In this document: one piece after another, positions 11,462 to 22,607 of the stretch | How the letters are laid out: each line of letters begins with the position of its first letter | Position numbering within the stretch: position 1 is the first letter of the stretch | The notes under the pieces: generated by a model | Told to the model about the DNA's origin: nothing | Databases searched by the model: none | The model's input: the letters and a program-made list of their open reading frames with translations, nothing else | Origin: Pomphorhynchus laevis | Lineage: Eukaryota; Acanthocephala; Palaeacanthocephala; Echinorhynchida; Pomphorhynchidae | Length of the DNA stretch: 64,000 nt | NCBI GenBank assembly: GCA_012934845.2 | Contig: WNNJ02002049.1 | Span: 162,873 to 226,872 of the forward strand | Direction: 5' to 3' | Position numbers and translations under genes: made by a program

Positions 11462-12527
11462 GTAACAATTGATTTAAATATATAAATTAATAAAATATTA
11501 TGATAGCATTTAAATGTTGAAGCATACAAAAAAACTATTATTTTTTTCCTTTTTGACGGCAATTTCTAAGTATAAGTTTATAAATTTAATTGTTACAAAC
11601 AAAATTTATCGATTTGTGTTTAATAGTATTTAAAAAATGAAATTCTTGAGTTCGAATTATGTCACCATTAATTTGGTGTCAATTAGCGTCAAATTAAACT
11701 CTTAAATAAAGAATTAAAGATTCCAAACATTATGTTTTAACAAAATATGATTTTTCTATCCTGGCGAAAAGTTAGTGTTATAATATTAAGTATATCATTT
11801 CCGCGAGGTTGTGAACGTGCGATTCAATTAAAATTAAAATTTAATATTTATTAAATAGTATGGCTTTGTAGAAGCAAGATGTGCCAATTGTCACTCTTAT
11901 TGCGTTGATCTATGATGTTACAAATTAATTTAATGTGGAGTAGTACATATTCAACCGGGGAATATATGCCAGTGAGTTTATTTAAATGTAGTTTGTTAAA
12001 AGTATTTATTAAACTTCTAGCTGTTGACAAGGTCTTGAACTGAACTATTACTTATTTATCTTAATTTATCAAACTATCGGCAATAACTATTACTTACATC
12101 ACTGATGATATTCATCTTTAAATCACTAATTGTTATAATTATTGAGTTCTATTGTTCTAATGGATTACCATGAGAATATTTTTAATTTTTTTTTAAATTA
12201 AAATTTTTCATTACATTTCAGCAGCTATTCCTTTCATCTAAAAAGCAAATTTGTTAATATTTTGAATATGGCAATAGTAGTTCCATTACTAGTCATCAAT
12301 ATTTTATAATTATTGTAAAATTAATGTATTTTGTGATCTTAACTGTAAAAATTTCTTCAAATGTACCGTCTAAAATAAAAATCCTTATCTTACAATTGTC
12401 ACGAATCCAACCTTTTAGCAATTGAATCAATGTTATATAATGATTCAATCTAAACTAGCAGAGTAGAAAGCTTTTAATGAATTACGAATATTAATTCCAA
12501 ATATTATTGATTACGTTATAATTTTAG
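11462..12527. other. Intron of gene 1 with one arm of a 47-bp direct repeat
   Basis: A+T-rich intron. 12051-12097 is identical to 12893-12939 in the next intron, so the pair brackets the 12528-12716 exon. No other recognisable content. Confidence 0.6.
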
Positions 12528-12716
12528 CTGCTGAAAGAGTAATGTGGTTAAAGGATGGATACACACCTAAACATTATTGCCGATTTGAATTTATCGATGG
12601 TATTCTTGCACGATTAACTATTCCTCATGTCAGCGAGGACGATCGTGGAATATATACATGCATTGCAATATCAGGAGTTTACCAAATTCAATCTTCTGCA
12701 TATGTGAACGTTGAAT
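12528..12716 (+). CDS. Gene 1 exon: C-terminal half of an Ig domain
   Basis: Acceptor ATTTTAG ends at 12527. It enters and leaves in phase 1 (donor GTAAGA at 12717). It continues the Ig domain begun at the end of the giant exon: RVMWLKDGYTP with the core Trp, then LTIPHVSEDDRGIYTCIAIS with the F-strand YxC, and SSAYVNVE as the G strand. This is one of the few domains here that keep the canonical F-strand Cys. Confidence 0.87.
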
Positions 12717-14164
12717 GTAAGATGCAAACTTATATTTATATGCCAATGAATTTTATTAGATTAAATTTGGTAAATTAATTTTGGTAGGTCTATTTTAGTA
12801 GATTAATTTTATAAATTATTTATACCTTAACATATGATATTTAATACATATTAAAAATATTAAAGTGATTTATATTATACCTGTTAAACATTCTTATTTA
12901 TCTTAATTTATCAAACTATCGGCAATAACTATTACTTACTAGTGGGAAATTTCTATACATTATCACATTAATTTAGGATTTATCATTTTGAATCGTCACT
13001 TTGCATTCAATCGTGTTGCCCTTACAATTAAACAAAAATTTATTGAATGCAAAAATGAGGAGAATAACGTGGAAGAAATAATCTCAGATTGACGAGATAT
13101 AATGTAAATATGATGAGATCGAATGCAAAATAAAATGTATAAATAAATGAATATATTTTTTATGATATTTTTATGAGAAAGTTGTAAAGTGAATGTGATT
13201 AAAAGCAAAGGCTAAGAAAGTTGTAAAAATGGCCAGATTGAATACAAAGATAATGATATTAAGTGCAAAAATCATCAAATCTCTTAATTAAGCCTGTGTT
13301 GTTTAAATTTAAAGAAATGTTATAATAAGTTCAAACTTTTTATCAGTAATAATTTAAATAATATTTTGTTAGGTTAAAAAGGCCATCAGAAATAACAGCT
13401 GTACTATCCGTTTCAGGCCCAAGTTTGCCGAACCAATACGAAATTGGGATCGAATACAAGCTAATGATATATTTTGACTTATATTTTCATTCAGAAGTTT
13501 AGATTTACTTCAAGAATAAAAAGGACTAATTCTATTTATATTCAATTATATTTCAATTAAGTTATCCAACTGCTAATGAAGTAATATTATATCAATATTA
13601 TTATTGGCTACCTTTTGTACTATTGTAATATTGTTTAATGCGTACAAACCTTTTCTGAGAACCTTTATTGTAAATTTCAATACATAATTCCTGTGATTTG
13701 TGTTAATAAAGGTAACTTTAAAGTTCGTATCCAAATATCTAACCTCATATGACAAACATATCCATCATCCTCAATTAATTGTCAAAAAAGTTAGTCATTA
13801 AATCTGAGCTGTCAAATCATTACTATCAAAGCTAATCTGGATGAACTGCTATTTTACCAGATTTCGATCACTACCTCACTATTTATTAATTTTTGATATT
13901 TAGGTATTTTTGATATTTATAAAGATGGCAATGCTGTGATGATAATATGATATTATCACTACTTGAATTTGGCATTCTGTGGTATAATATTCAATGGGAA
14001 TATGATATTCAAATGTAATTGTATAAATTGGATAATATTTAAGTTAAAATGTTAATACTCATTATCGTTATATATATTTAAATCATTTTTAAATAAATAT
14101 TGTATTTAATTACTAAATAATTATTTAATTATTAAATTTTTTCTTTTAATTTGCATTTGTTTAG
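12717..14164. other. Intron of gene 1, no recognisable transposon
   Basis: Holds the second copy of the 47-bp repeat (12893-12939). Otherwise A+T-rich with scattered moderately G+C-richer stretches (12990-13250, 13400-13480) in which I recognise nothing. Confidence 0.5.
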
Positions 14165-14869
14165 CTGTAACGAAGACCAATCAATTTGTTTTAAATGGAA
14201 GCTCACCGTACAGTAGTGATCACTCAACATTTCAAACAGAGCACCCGTTGTTTAAGAGCTCAATGCGGAAACAAGCAACAAGGGAATCCGATCAAATTAA
14301 CAGGAAAAATAAATTGCAAAATCTACAAAGAGAGTTTAAGAAAATACAAAGAAACGAAGTGCAGAGAACTGAAATGCAAAGAACTGAAATGCAAAGAACT
14401 GAAATGCAAGGAAATGAAATGCAAATGAATATGGTGCAAAACAATTTAGTGGGTGAGAGTCAGAATGCCACAGTTGTTGACCCATTTCAGAAATTTGGAG
14501 CTCGTAGATTAACAAAAAGATTGTCATTCGATCAAAATCAATCAGTTTCGTTAGATGCAAGCAGCATCAGTGCTAGCAATATAAAACCAGACTTTTTGCT
14601 GACCAAGTCACTTGAACCATCAATGACAAAATCAGAAGGTAGTTTCATACGCTTAGAAGTAAATACGAGTACTCAAGCAGATAAAGTGGAATGGTCTTTA
14701 AATGGTAAACCACTTGAGAGTGACAAAAATTCTAGAATATCGGTTGGGAACAGTGCTTATTCGTTGGTAATATCAAATGCTGCTATTGAACAAGCTGGCG
14801 TTTATACTGTGAATTTGTTTGACCACCAGGGGACGAAGCTGAGTTCTACGTGCTCTCTTCAAATTAGAG
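14165..14869 (+). CDS. Gene 1 exon: polar linker with RTEMQ repeat plus an intronless Ig domain
   Basis: Acceptor TTGTTTAG ends at 14164 and donor GTATTA starts at 14870, phase 1 at both ends. The first half is a Gln/Asn/Lys-rich linker containing a 15-bp in-frame tandem repeat (about 14360-14430) giving EMQRT-type units in a likely helical stretch. The second half is a complete Ig domain with no intron: KPDFLLTKSLEPS, VEWSLNGKPLE with Trp, and NAAIEQAGVYTVNLFDHQG. Most Ig domains here are split by an intron. Confidence 0.87.
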
Positions 14870-15086
14870 GTATTACAACAAAACCGTACTTTAAATGTCG
14901 AATTTTAGTAAGAGTAAAAGATATTAAAATATATGTATTATTACCTGATGTATTTTAGAAATAAAAATACAGCCAAAGTATTAATTATAATTATGCATTA
15001 AATAAATATAAAATATTTAATACTATTTTTAATTTTATTTATAAAAATTACAAAATTATATTAAATTATACGATACATCATATTAT

Positions 15087-15433
15087 TATATTGTTCTTTT
15101 GTAAGTTTCTCAAATTTTATAAAATTACATATTACCTGAAATTTAATGTATAAACATAGAGAGGTTTTTTAAATTACTTAAATTAAATTTTAATTAAATG
15201 GTTTTCTAATCTAGATTTAAATTATATTATTTAAATTAAAATATTTTTTATCAAATATTTAATTTAAAGTATTTAATTTTTGCTAAACAGAAATATTTAT
15301 CTAAATATCAATTCATAATTAAAATGTTATAAAATTAAAGGTTTTTTATTTGTAAACGTTTTATATTGTTCTTTTGTAAATTTCTCAAATTTTATAAAAT
15401 TACATAATTACCTGAAATTTAATATATAAACAT
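15087..15433. repeat. Local direct duplication in an intron (about 72 bp, two copies)
   Basis: 15087-15158 and 15363-15433 are near-identical (start ATATTGTTCTTTTGTAA, end TATAAACATA). The spacer is A+T-rich. The rest of the 14870-16182 intron shows nothing recognisable. Confidence 0.7.
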
Positions 15434-16182
15434 AATAATACCTATAGCATAATACACAAATTAACATAGTAATCTGCTAATGAAACAACACATGTGCTAA
15501 TATGCACCGCACTAAATCAGTTTACAATAATTTAGAACGCTTTTTATAAAATTAGGAGAGAATAAGTCAATTATTTTCAAGTGATTTTTAAAAATAGTGA
15601 CATTTCTCAATAGGATTGTCAATTTTTAATATCGATAATTTTATGGGTGAAAATTACTCAGGCGATACTGTTTCTTCTTGAGTTTTCAACATTCCCTTTT
15701 TAGCGATTAAACATTGATCGCTAAAATGTTTTAAAATTTTTTTATTTTAAAATGGTTTGCAGGTAATTTTGTTACAACTCTGTCAAGCAAAAAATTCAAC
15801 TATTCGTTTGAATTCCACAACATTTCATATCATACATGCTGTTTCGTAATTATTTATATCTCGTGAGTTACATCCATCTACTTATAAAAGTTTTACCTTT
15901 TTATATCGAACATGCAATATCAAAATTCAAAGTTTATATTATTCAGATTATATTATATAATATTAATGCTGATTTACATATAAATATGAATTCTGATATA
16001 CGTATAAAATATTAATAGCTATTAAATTAAAATAATAAATACGCATCTAATATTTATATCAATTACAACTGGGATATATTTTTTAGATATTTATGTTAAT
16101 AAAACTTCTTTCCAGTATTGATTTCTTACCTTTAATTGATATTTTTCCCGATCAGTTATAGTGCTTTCATTTTAATTTATAG

Positions 16183-16250
16183 AGGCACCAAGAAGATTTC
16201 AAGATATTAGTTCAGACATTACAGAAAAAATTCAAGAACCAACGTATACT
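16183..16250 (+). CDS. Gene 1 short penultimate exon
   Basis: 68-bp exon. Acceptor TTTATAG ends at 16182 and donor GTGAGT starts at 16251. The phase-1 G of the previous exon plus AG gives GAG, then APRRFQDISSDITEKIQEPTYT. It ends in phase 0, which fits the last exon. No domain: this is the beginning of the C-terminal tail after the last Ig. Support is from splice signals, phase match and coding-like composition only. Confidence 0.65.
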
Positions 16251-16820
16251 GTGAGTTTCCTATTTCATAATGTTTTATTGCCTACTACAATGATTATTAT
16301 TGTATATTAATAAAAGTCATATTTCTTTATATTTGAGCTTTAAATATTATAATATATTTTATAATATTTTTTATGTTATATTAGTTTATATTACAAACTA
16401 AATATTTATATTATCTGCGATGTTGTCAAGCAATTGTTACATTGTTAGTAGTTTGATTTAATGGTTTTATATTTTATTTCAAGATTTTATTAATAAAATT
16501 AATAAAATCGTTATCTATTTTTAAAATAAAATCAATAATTTTATTTAATAAGTTAAAACTATTGTTTAATTTATAAAGCCAATATAATTGTCATTTTATA
16601 AATAATAAAAATCAATAATAAATGTTTCATATTTATATATTTCATTATTTAAATAAAACTACGCTTTGAAGATTAAAATTTGATATTTACTGCAATTTTT
16701 GATTAAACATTTCTATCGTTATATTTAAAATGTATAAATTGTAGAATTACTGTCGATTCCTCAATTGCCCTGCTTTTAAATTGCTTAAAATAAAACTTAT
16801 ATTTTTAAAAATCGTGAATT

Positions 16821-17065
16821 ATTAGATCATATCATTATTATCATAGCATTATCTTATCTTATCAAATCATATCATTATCATAATATCTTATCAAATCATA
16901 TCGTAATCATTATTATATTATTATCTTATCATTAGTTATTACAGCGATATCGTTATTATATCAATTAGTTGACATACATATTGCAACATGTTCACAACAT
17001 GTTCGCAAGCATTTGTGTAAATAACTAATTTAATTAAATAATTAATTTACAAATTATTAATTTTA
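16821..17065 (+). repeat. 245-bp exact direct repeat, copy 1
   Basis: Identical base for base (as far as I can align by eye, no indels) with 18045-18289, offset 1,224 bp. Composition is A+T-rich, with internal near-repeats of TATCAAATCATATC and a unique block around CAACATGTTCACAACATGTTCG. The two copies bracket the terminal exon of gene 1. Confidence 0.85.
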
Positions 17066-17610
17066 TTATTAATCCTTGTTATTATTAATAATATTATTAA
17101 TCCTTGTTAGCAGCATCATTCTAAGAGAAAAATAAGACTAAATATTTAATATTGAATAGATGTTTGCGCTAATGTCAAATTAAGAATTATACAAACCACT
17201 AGTTTAATACATTTGATAATGAAAACAAAATTACTAGCAAGCGAGAAGAGAAAGAACAATTGCCGTCTAGGGACAATAAATTTAAAAACATTTTGCTTGA
17301 TCAGATTTGCAACAAAGCTTTCAACATTCGAAAAGTTGACGAAAAAAACTATAAAAAATGTTTAAATATAAAAAATGTGTCGCTTAAAAGTTTGTATTTA
17401 TTGAGTTTACATTTAAAGTAAAATCGACAAGCATCTAAAATATGCCTTTTGTAGCTTTCAAAAAAATAATTTCAACATCTAAGTTATCGGAGGAGAAAAA
17501 ATACTTTAATACTCTACTTTAGCATTAAAATTATATATTTGAATAACATTTTTAATTTTCTAATGAAAGTAAAAAAGTAATTATTAAAAAGTAATTATTG
17601 TATTATTTAG

Positions 17611-17805
17611 GAGATTGAAACAGATAAATCTGGTAGCTTGTCTCCAGTAAAAGTAATTGATAGAGGACTAAAAATCCGTACGAGTAAATCACCGAAACCA
17701 GAAACCAGAATTACGGTCAGGGAAAGAAGTGCGGAAAACAGCGTATTTACTTTTAGTGAAACAGAAGACGGGGAATTTGTATCTGTATCAACAAACAATG
17801 AATGA
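17611..17805 (+). CDS. Gene 1 terminal exon with stop codon
   Basis: Acceptor TTATTTAG ends at 17610. Phase 0 in, then 64 codons and TGA at 17803-17805. The peptide is a charged, Ser/Thr-rich tail (SPVKVIDRGLKIRTSKSPKP near the start, ending VSVSTNNE) with no domain. The open frame, phase agreement with 16183-16250, and an AATAAA 45 bp after the stop support it as the true 3' end of gene 1. It could instead be an alternative terminal exon of a longer transcription unit that continues into gene 2. Confidence 0.78.
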   Translation, partial: EIETDKSGSLSPVKVIDRGLKIRTSKSPKPETRITVRERSAENSVFTFSETEDGEFVSVSTNNE

Positions 17806-17850
17806 TCATAGATTAATCTAAATTTCATCATCGTAGCTGTTAAAAACTCG

Positions 17851-17856
17851 AATAAA
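17851..17856 (+). promoter_or_regulatory. Polyadenylation signal of gene 1
   Basis: AATAAA 45 bp downstream of the gene 1 stop codon. In so A+T-rich a sequence the hexamer alone is weak evidence, but the position is right. Confidence 0.45.
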
Positions 17857-18044
17857 TGAATGTTCAACAACAAAGTATCATAATTTTGAAAGTACAATCT
17901 GTTAAAGTAGTTTGAATTTACAATCTTGACTAATTTTTAATGAATACGAGTATTTTTATATCATTAACGATATAACCTTGCAAGATAGCGTTAATATCCT
18001 TTACGCATCATATTATTATATCACTAATATTAGATCATATCATT

Positions 18045-18289
18045 ATTAGATCATATCATTATTATCATAGCATTATCTTATCTTATCAAATCATATCATT
18101 ATCATAATATCTTATCAAATCATATCGTAATCATTATTATATTATTATCTTATCATTAGTTATTACAGCGATATCGTTATTATATCAATTAGTTGACATA
18201 CATATTGCAACATGTTCACAACATGTTCGCAAGCATTTGTGTAAATAACTAATTTAATTAAATAATTAATTTACAAATTATTAATTTTA
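18045..18289 (+). repeat. 245-bp exact direct repeat, copy 2
   Basis: Identical to 16821-17065. It lies 240 bp downstream of the gene 1 stop. The exactness in fast-decaying intronic/intergenic sequence implies a recent duplication or gene conversion. Confidence 0.85.
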
Positions 18290-18654
18290 ATTAATAATAT
18301 AATATTATTTATAAAATTTATTTCATATTAAATTAATAATTCATATAAATTTTTATTGTTTGATTTTGTTTCTTTTTTTACAGGACTTTTAATATCTAAG
18401 TAATTAAGTATCTTGCCCACATCTGCACTTTCGCGTTGCCATCAAATTGTCTATGCAAAAGTTGATAGCTGTACAAAAAGTTATTTTTTTAATTCTATTT
18501 GACCATAATTCTATTTGGACAAAACTTTCCATGAAAACCGTCAAGAGAACATCTTATAATACATACTCGCTTTCCTTGACTTCCAAACTTATAAATGTTC
18601 GGGAATTCAACGGCAGGCGTAAATTGGATATCACTATCCAGTAAGTGTTGCTTC

Positions 18655-18925
18655 GAATTCTAATTCGATAAACGCGAACGAAACGCCGCCATCTCAATTA
18701 AGGAGAAACGTCTTTGCAGGATTATACATGCAAGCAGATCATATACAAAAAGACTGAACAAAAGTGGGCTAAGAGCTTTACCCTGAGGAACGCCCTTAAT
18801 TTGTTGAAAGTAATCTGAATATTTTATTCCATTAAAGACTCGGACAATGTGAGGAGAGAGAACCTGATGTAGTACATCAGGTTCCTGATGAGAACCTGAT
18901 GTAGTACATTTAATAATCATAATTA
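18655..18925 (-). mobile_element. LINE reverse transcriptase fragment
   Basis: Minus-strand translation gives the RT motif GVPQGKALSPLLFSLFVYDL preceded by SDYFQQI, typical of Jockey/CR1-group LINEs. About 85 residues are open. No YxDD part follows. A small palindrome (about 18862-18884, AACCTGATGTA and complement) is duplicated at its 5' edge. Confidence 0.65.
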
Positions 18926-18944
18926 TTTATCATAATATTATCTC

Positions 18945-19110
18945 CCGTGGTTGAATGGTGGAGGCGTGTGCATTGCAAACTCTATGTACAGGGTTCAATC
19001 CTCGATCATGCATTCTCTCTTGACTTCTCTGTAAGCACACGTCAAAGCCACAAGATCGCGTTGTCAAAAGGTGTAGGGGCACCTGATGATGAATCGTGTT
19101 CACTCTTCAT
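18945..19110 (+). mobile_element. SINE-B, tRNA-derived
   Basis: Begins with a Ser/Leu-tRNA-like head: A-box-like GTGGTTGAATGGTGGAGGCG and B-box-like GGGTTCAATCC. It continues with a body ending GTAGGGGCACCTGATGATGAA. A better preserved copy with target-site duplications lies at 55775-55947. Pol III promoter boxes here are degraded. Confidence 0.7.
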
Positions 19111-19809
19111 AATTATAATATTAAAATTATTTACTTTGTGTGCTTCCAATTCTAGTCTTTAAATTATATTGTATGGTATACCGTGTATATAAGAATATAT
19201 TTGTACGATTGATTTCAAGACAAATTCAATTTTATAATACTTTCACAACAATTTTTCACACAAATAAGCTCTACTTTGTAGTCATAACTGATATTTTACA
19301 TGAATGTATTGTTAATGCATGTAAGATGGAACTGATATTGCATGTTAGATCAGCGAAGCAAAGACGTATTCTTATATAAAAAATATCATTACATATTCTT
19401 TTAATATTTTCTATTTTAAAGGCAAATTTACAGATTACATCTTTAGAAAAACTTTGAATTTAAAATTACTCTATACAACATTTTAAATAAAACACTATTA
19501 TTTTGTTTAAAACTATAATTGATTCATCCATCGTTTCGGTCTCAGAAATGAGTAAATATCCAACATCTAAAGGATATGTTAATATATTAAGCAAATATAT
19601 ATGATAGTAATAATTTAATAATCTGATAATAATGTAATAATATGATTATTACATTATTCATATAAAAACTGGTATATTTATATAAACTGGAATTCATATA
19701 AAAACTGGTATAATACAGGGCCAATTTGCGGGCAACCTTAAATGTATAAATCCTTAAGGCTAAAAAAGTTATTTTAATAATTAAAAAAATGTAATAATAT
19801 GATAGTAAT

Positions 19810-21310
19810 AATGTTGTTATAATAAATATTCAGAATGGAAATTGTTCCAAGTTGCTTAAAACAGTCTATGGTTCGCTCGATACCTAAAGACAAATTACCT
19901 ATCATAATCGACAATTTTAGACCCATAAGTCTAGTGCCGGCTATAGCAAAAGTCCTAGAGATGTGTTTAAAAAAGGGATTTTTGGATAAATACATAACTA
20001 CAGTATCCAACTCTCAATTTGCTTTCAAACCTAACAGCAGTGCTACGAACGCCCTTGTCGCGATTAATGAACGAATACTAAAAGAAATTGACTCTTCAAG
20101 CTGTCCCGTAGTAATAATAATTCAGGTCGATATTTCAAAAGCTTTCGATTGTGTCAATCATCACATTTTAATCAACAAGTTAGTTAAAAACAACTTCTAT
20201 ACTGGCATATAGCCTTTATTTCTTCATATTTACTAGATAGAACTCAACGTGTAGATTACAAAGAGATAGTTTCAGATAGTTATACAATGTCAATCGGAGT
20301 ACCTCAAGGAAGCGCATAATCGCCGTTTTTATTCGTAGTCTACGGTGATGATTTTTATTCTATTCTGCAATCCAGCGTATGTGTGAAATCTGCTGATGAC
20401 ATCTCCATAATCGTAAGTTCGTCGAACTTCTTAAATTCTAATAGAGATGTAAGCTAGAGTTGGACAATCTGATAAAATGGACTGACCTAAATGTATTGAG
20501 CTTAAATAGATCAAAATCAAAAATTATGCATATCAACCTAAAGAGTCGGCATAGCCCATCGATAGTCGATCATGGGCTGAAACGAGTTAATAGTCTTCGA
20601 ATACTAGGCGTTAATTTTACCGCCGACCTGTCTTGGTCTCTTCATATTGATGAGGTCGTCAGAAAATGCAGTAGCCGACTTTATCTGATAAGGCGCATTT
20701 CGGCATTATAAGCCTCTCCCACTCAGTTAGAGGTTGTATATATTGCATTAGTAAGATCATTACTAGTTTTGGATATCCCGCTTTTTGTAATTTAGCCTTA
20801 CGAGACCTTCAAAAAATGTTAAAAATTCATAGGTTCGCAGAGCGCATTTGTAGAAAAAATTTAGTCACTCTCGCGGAAGTTTTAAACATGGCGTTTACCA
20901 AACTCACTCGTAATATAGAGTGAATATCCCAATTATTTGAACTTTGTTTCGTGCATACTAACTGTACTAAACATAGTAAGTGTGGTCATAAAACGTTTGG
21001 CTTGAAAGCACTTCGAATCGAAAAGTTTTCATCTTCGTTCCTATTCAAAGCTGTTAGATCATTAGGAGAGCAGAGTCGAAAATCCAGAAGGTTGTAAATT
21101 GGCAATCTCCACAGCTTAGTAAAACAATTTTTCTTGAATAGTGTTTATCCTACCTTTTCATAGCTGCAAATGATCCTTATTATTATATATTTTTTATTTT
21201 TTTATCAAATTTAAAGAAGTTGCATACAAATTAAGCAGAGATAGTTGCCTGCTTGTATTTTATAACATGTTCACTTTTATTTAATAAAGAATCAATCAAT
21301 CAAATATTAT
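19810..21310 (+). mobile_element. 5'-truncated LINE with reverse transcriptase domain and 3' end
   Basis: The RT domain starts at PKDKLPIIIDNFRPISLVPA, continues with IIIQVDISKAFDCVNHHIL (catalytic Asp motif), then GVPQGSA, then a degraded SADD in place of YADD. The thumb follows (LDNLIKWTDLNVLSLNRSKS, LGVNFTADLSW). The copy carries stops and frameshifts, so it is dead. The 3' end has AATAAA followed by AATCAATCAATCAA, a common LINE tail. Family: Jockey/CR1 group. The N-terminal endonuclease is absent. Confidence 0.78.
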
Positions 21311-21844
21311 TAATCAATAATAATCTGATAGTAATAATTAAATCCCAAATTTCCTCATTACAATAAAAATACAAATTTTGTTATTTAGAAATACATTTTA
21401 AGTTTTGCACGTGTAATATCAAATAAAATATATAATAATATGTAATGTATAATAATATATAATAATATAATAATATGTTTATAAAACATATTAAATATTA
21501 CTATAATAATTCCTGAGTGAACCATTAAAGATAATTTACAATTAAAAAATGGTTTGAATTAAAATTAGAATGAAATAGAAAATAAGTCAATTCGATTTCG
21601 TGAAATATGATGATATTTAAGTGATCACATCATTCGATAGGACAAATAAATTTTACTAAACAACTATAAACGATTCAGCTAACTTTCTGTTCTATTTTTA
21701 CATTTCGGGAAATCAAATATTTTTATTTAATAAAGAATACTGTATAGTTTAATGTTTTTGCATTCAAATATGCTGACGTTTTAATAAATTATAAAAGATA
21801 ATAAATATTAGAATAAACATTTCATTTCCTTTTTAAATGTTTTA

Positions 21845-22300
21845 AAAATGAAAGTTTTTTAATGTGGCAAATGCACACAGACTGTATGCTTACACGCATA
21901 CAAAAGTGAAACAGATTAAAAGAAGTTACTCGTTTAGTAGCATCGATTTTAGTTGCTCTTTGAAAAATTGGAGTGAGGATGATGATCGCAGATGATCAGG
22001 TAGGGAATTCCAAAGGAGAGAAGCAGCGATATGTAGGAATCGACGGCCGAAGTTGGTTGAGTGAAGAGGTACGTGTAGCAGAAGAGAAGCACAGGAACGT
22101 AGGTGAGTAGAATGAGAGCGAGATCCACTTAGAGTTGGCAGATAGAGATAAGAAGGAGAATTACAATGGCGAAGGCGATAAGTTAGACAAAGCAGACGAA
22201 AACAAACGCAATGTTCAATACTTAGCCATCCAAGTTTTAATAAATAGGAGGAGATATGATCCTATGTCTTCCTATATATGATCGTATATGATCGTTCCAA
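21845..22300 (-). mobile_element. LINE 3' end, same family as 3945-4512, inverted
   Basis: Reverse complement of the CR1/L2-like C-terminal piece at 3945-4512. It has the same AAPLLWNSLP-type region, the same terminal hairpin and the same TTTGCCACATTAAA-type end. The copies differ by point changes and small indels. Confidence 0.7.
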
Positions 22301-22607
22301 CTAGCAAGCGTCAATATTGTGATATAGTTTAATATTATAAATTAAAATATCAATAACAGAATTACAAATTATATATAATTTGGTAATTATATTATATATT
22401 ATATATAATACAATACTTCTTTATATTATATACAATATATAATATATATCATATATTAATTTTATATTTTATATTAATATAATATTATATAATATTATAT
22501 AAGATAATATCAATATAATATTATATATTATATATTAATATATAATATATTATATATTATACATAATACTTCTTTATATATTATATAAAGAAGGTGTATA
22601 TCTAGAT

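Noticed and set aside
14195-14428. ORF with KCKELKCKELK repeats and the minus-strand ORF opposite it
   Set aside because: Both are shadows of the 15-bp repeat in the 14165-14869 exon. Splice phase selects the EMQRT frame.
17607-17897. Minus-strand ORF of 96 codons over the gene 1 terminal exon
   Set aside because: A shadow of the plus-strand coding exon, whose acceptor, phase and stop are consistent.
18945-19110. A true tRNA-Ser or tRNA-Leu gene
   Set aside because: Only the promoter-box half resembles a tRNA. No acceptor stem closes, and the same sequence continues into a shared SINE body at 55775-55947.
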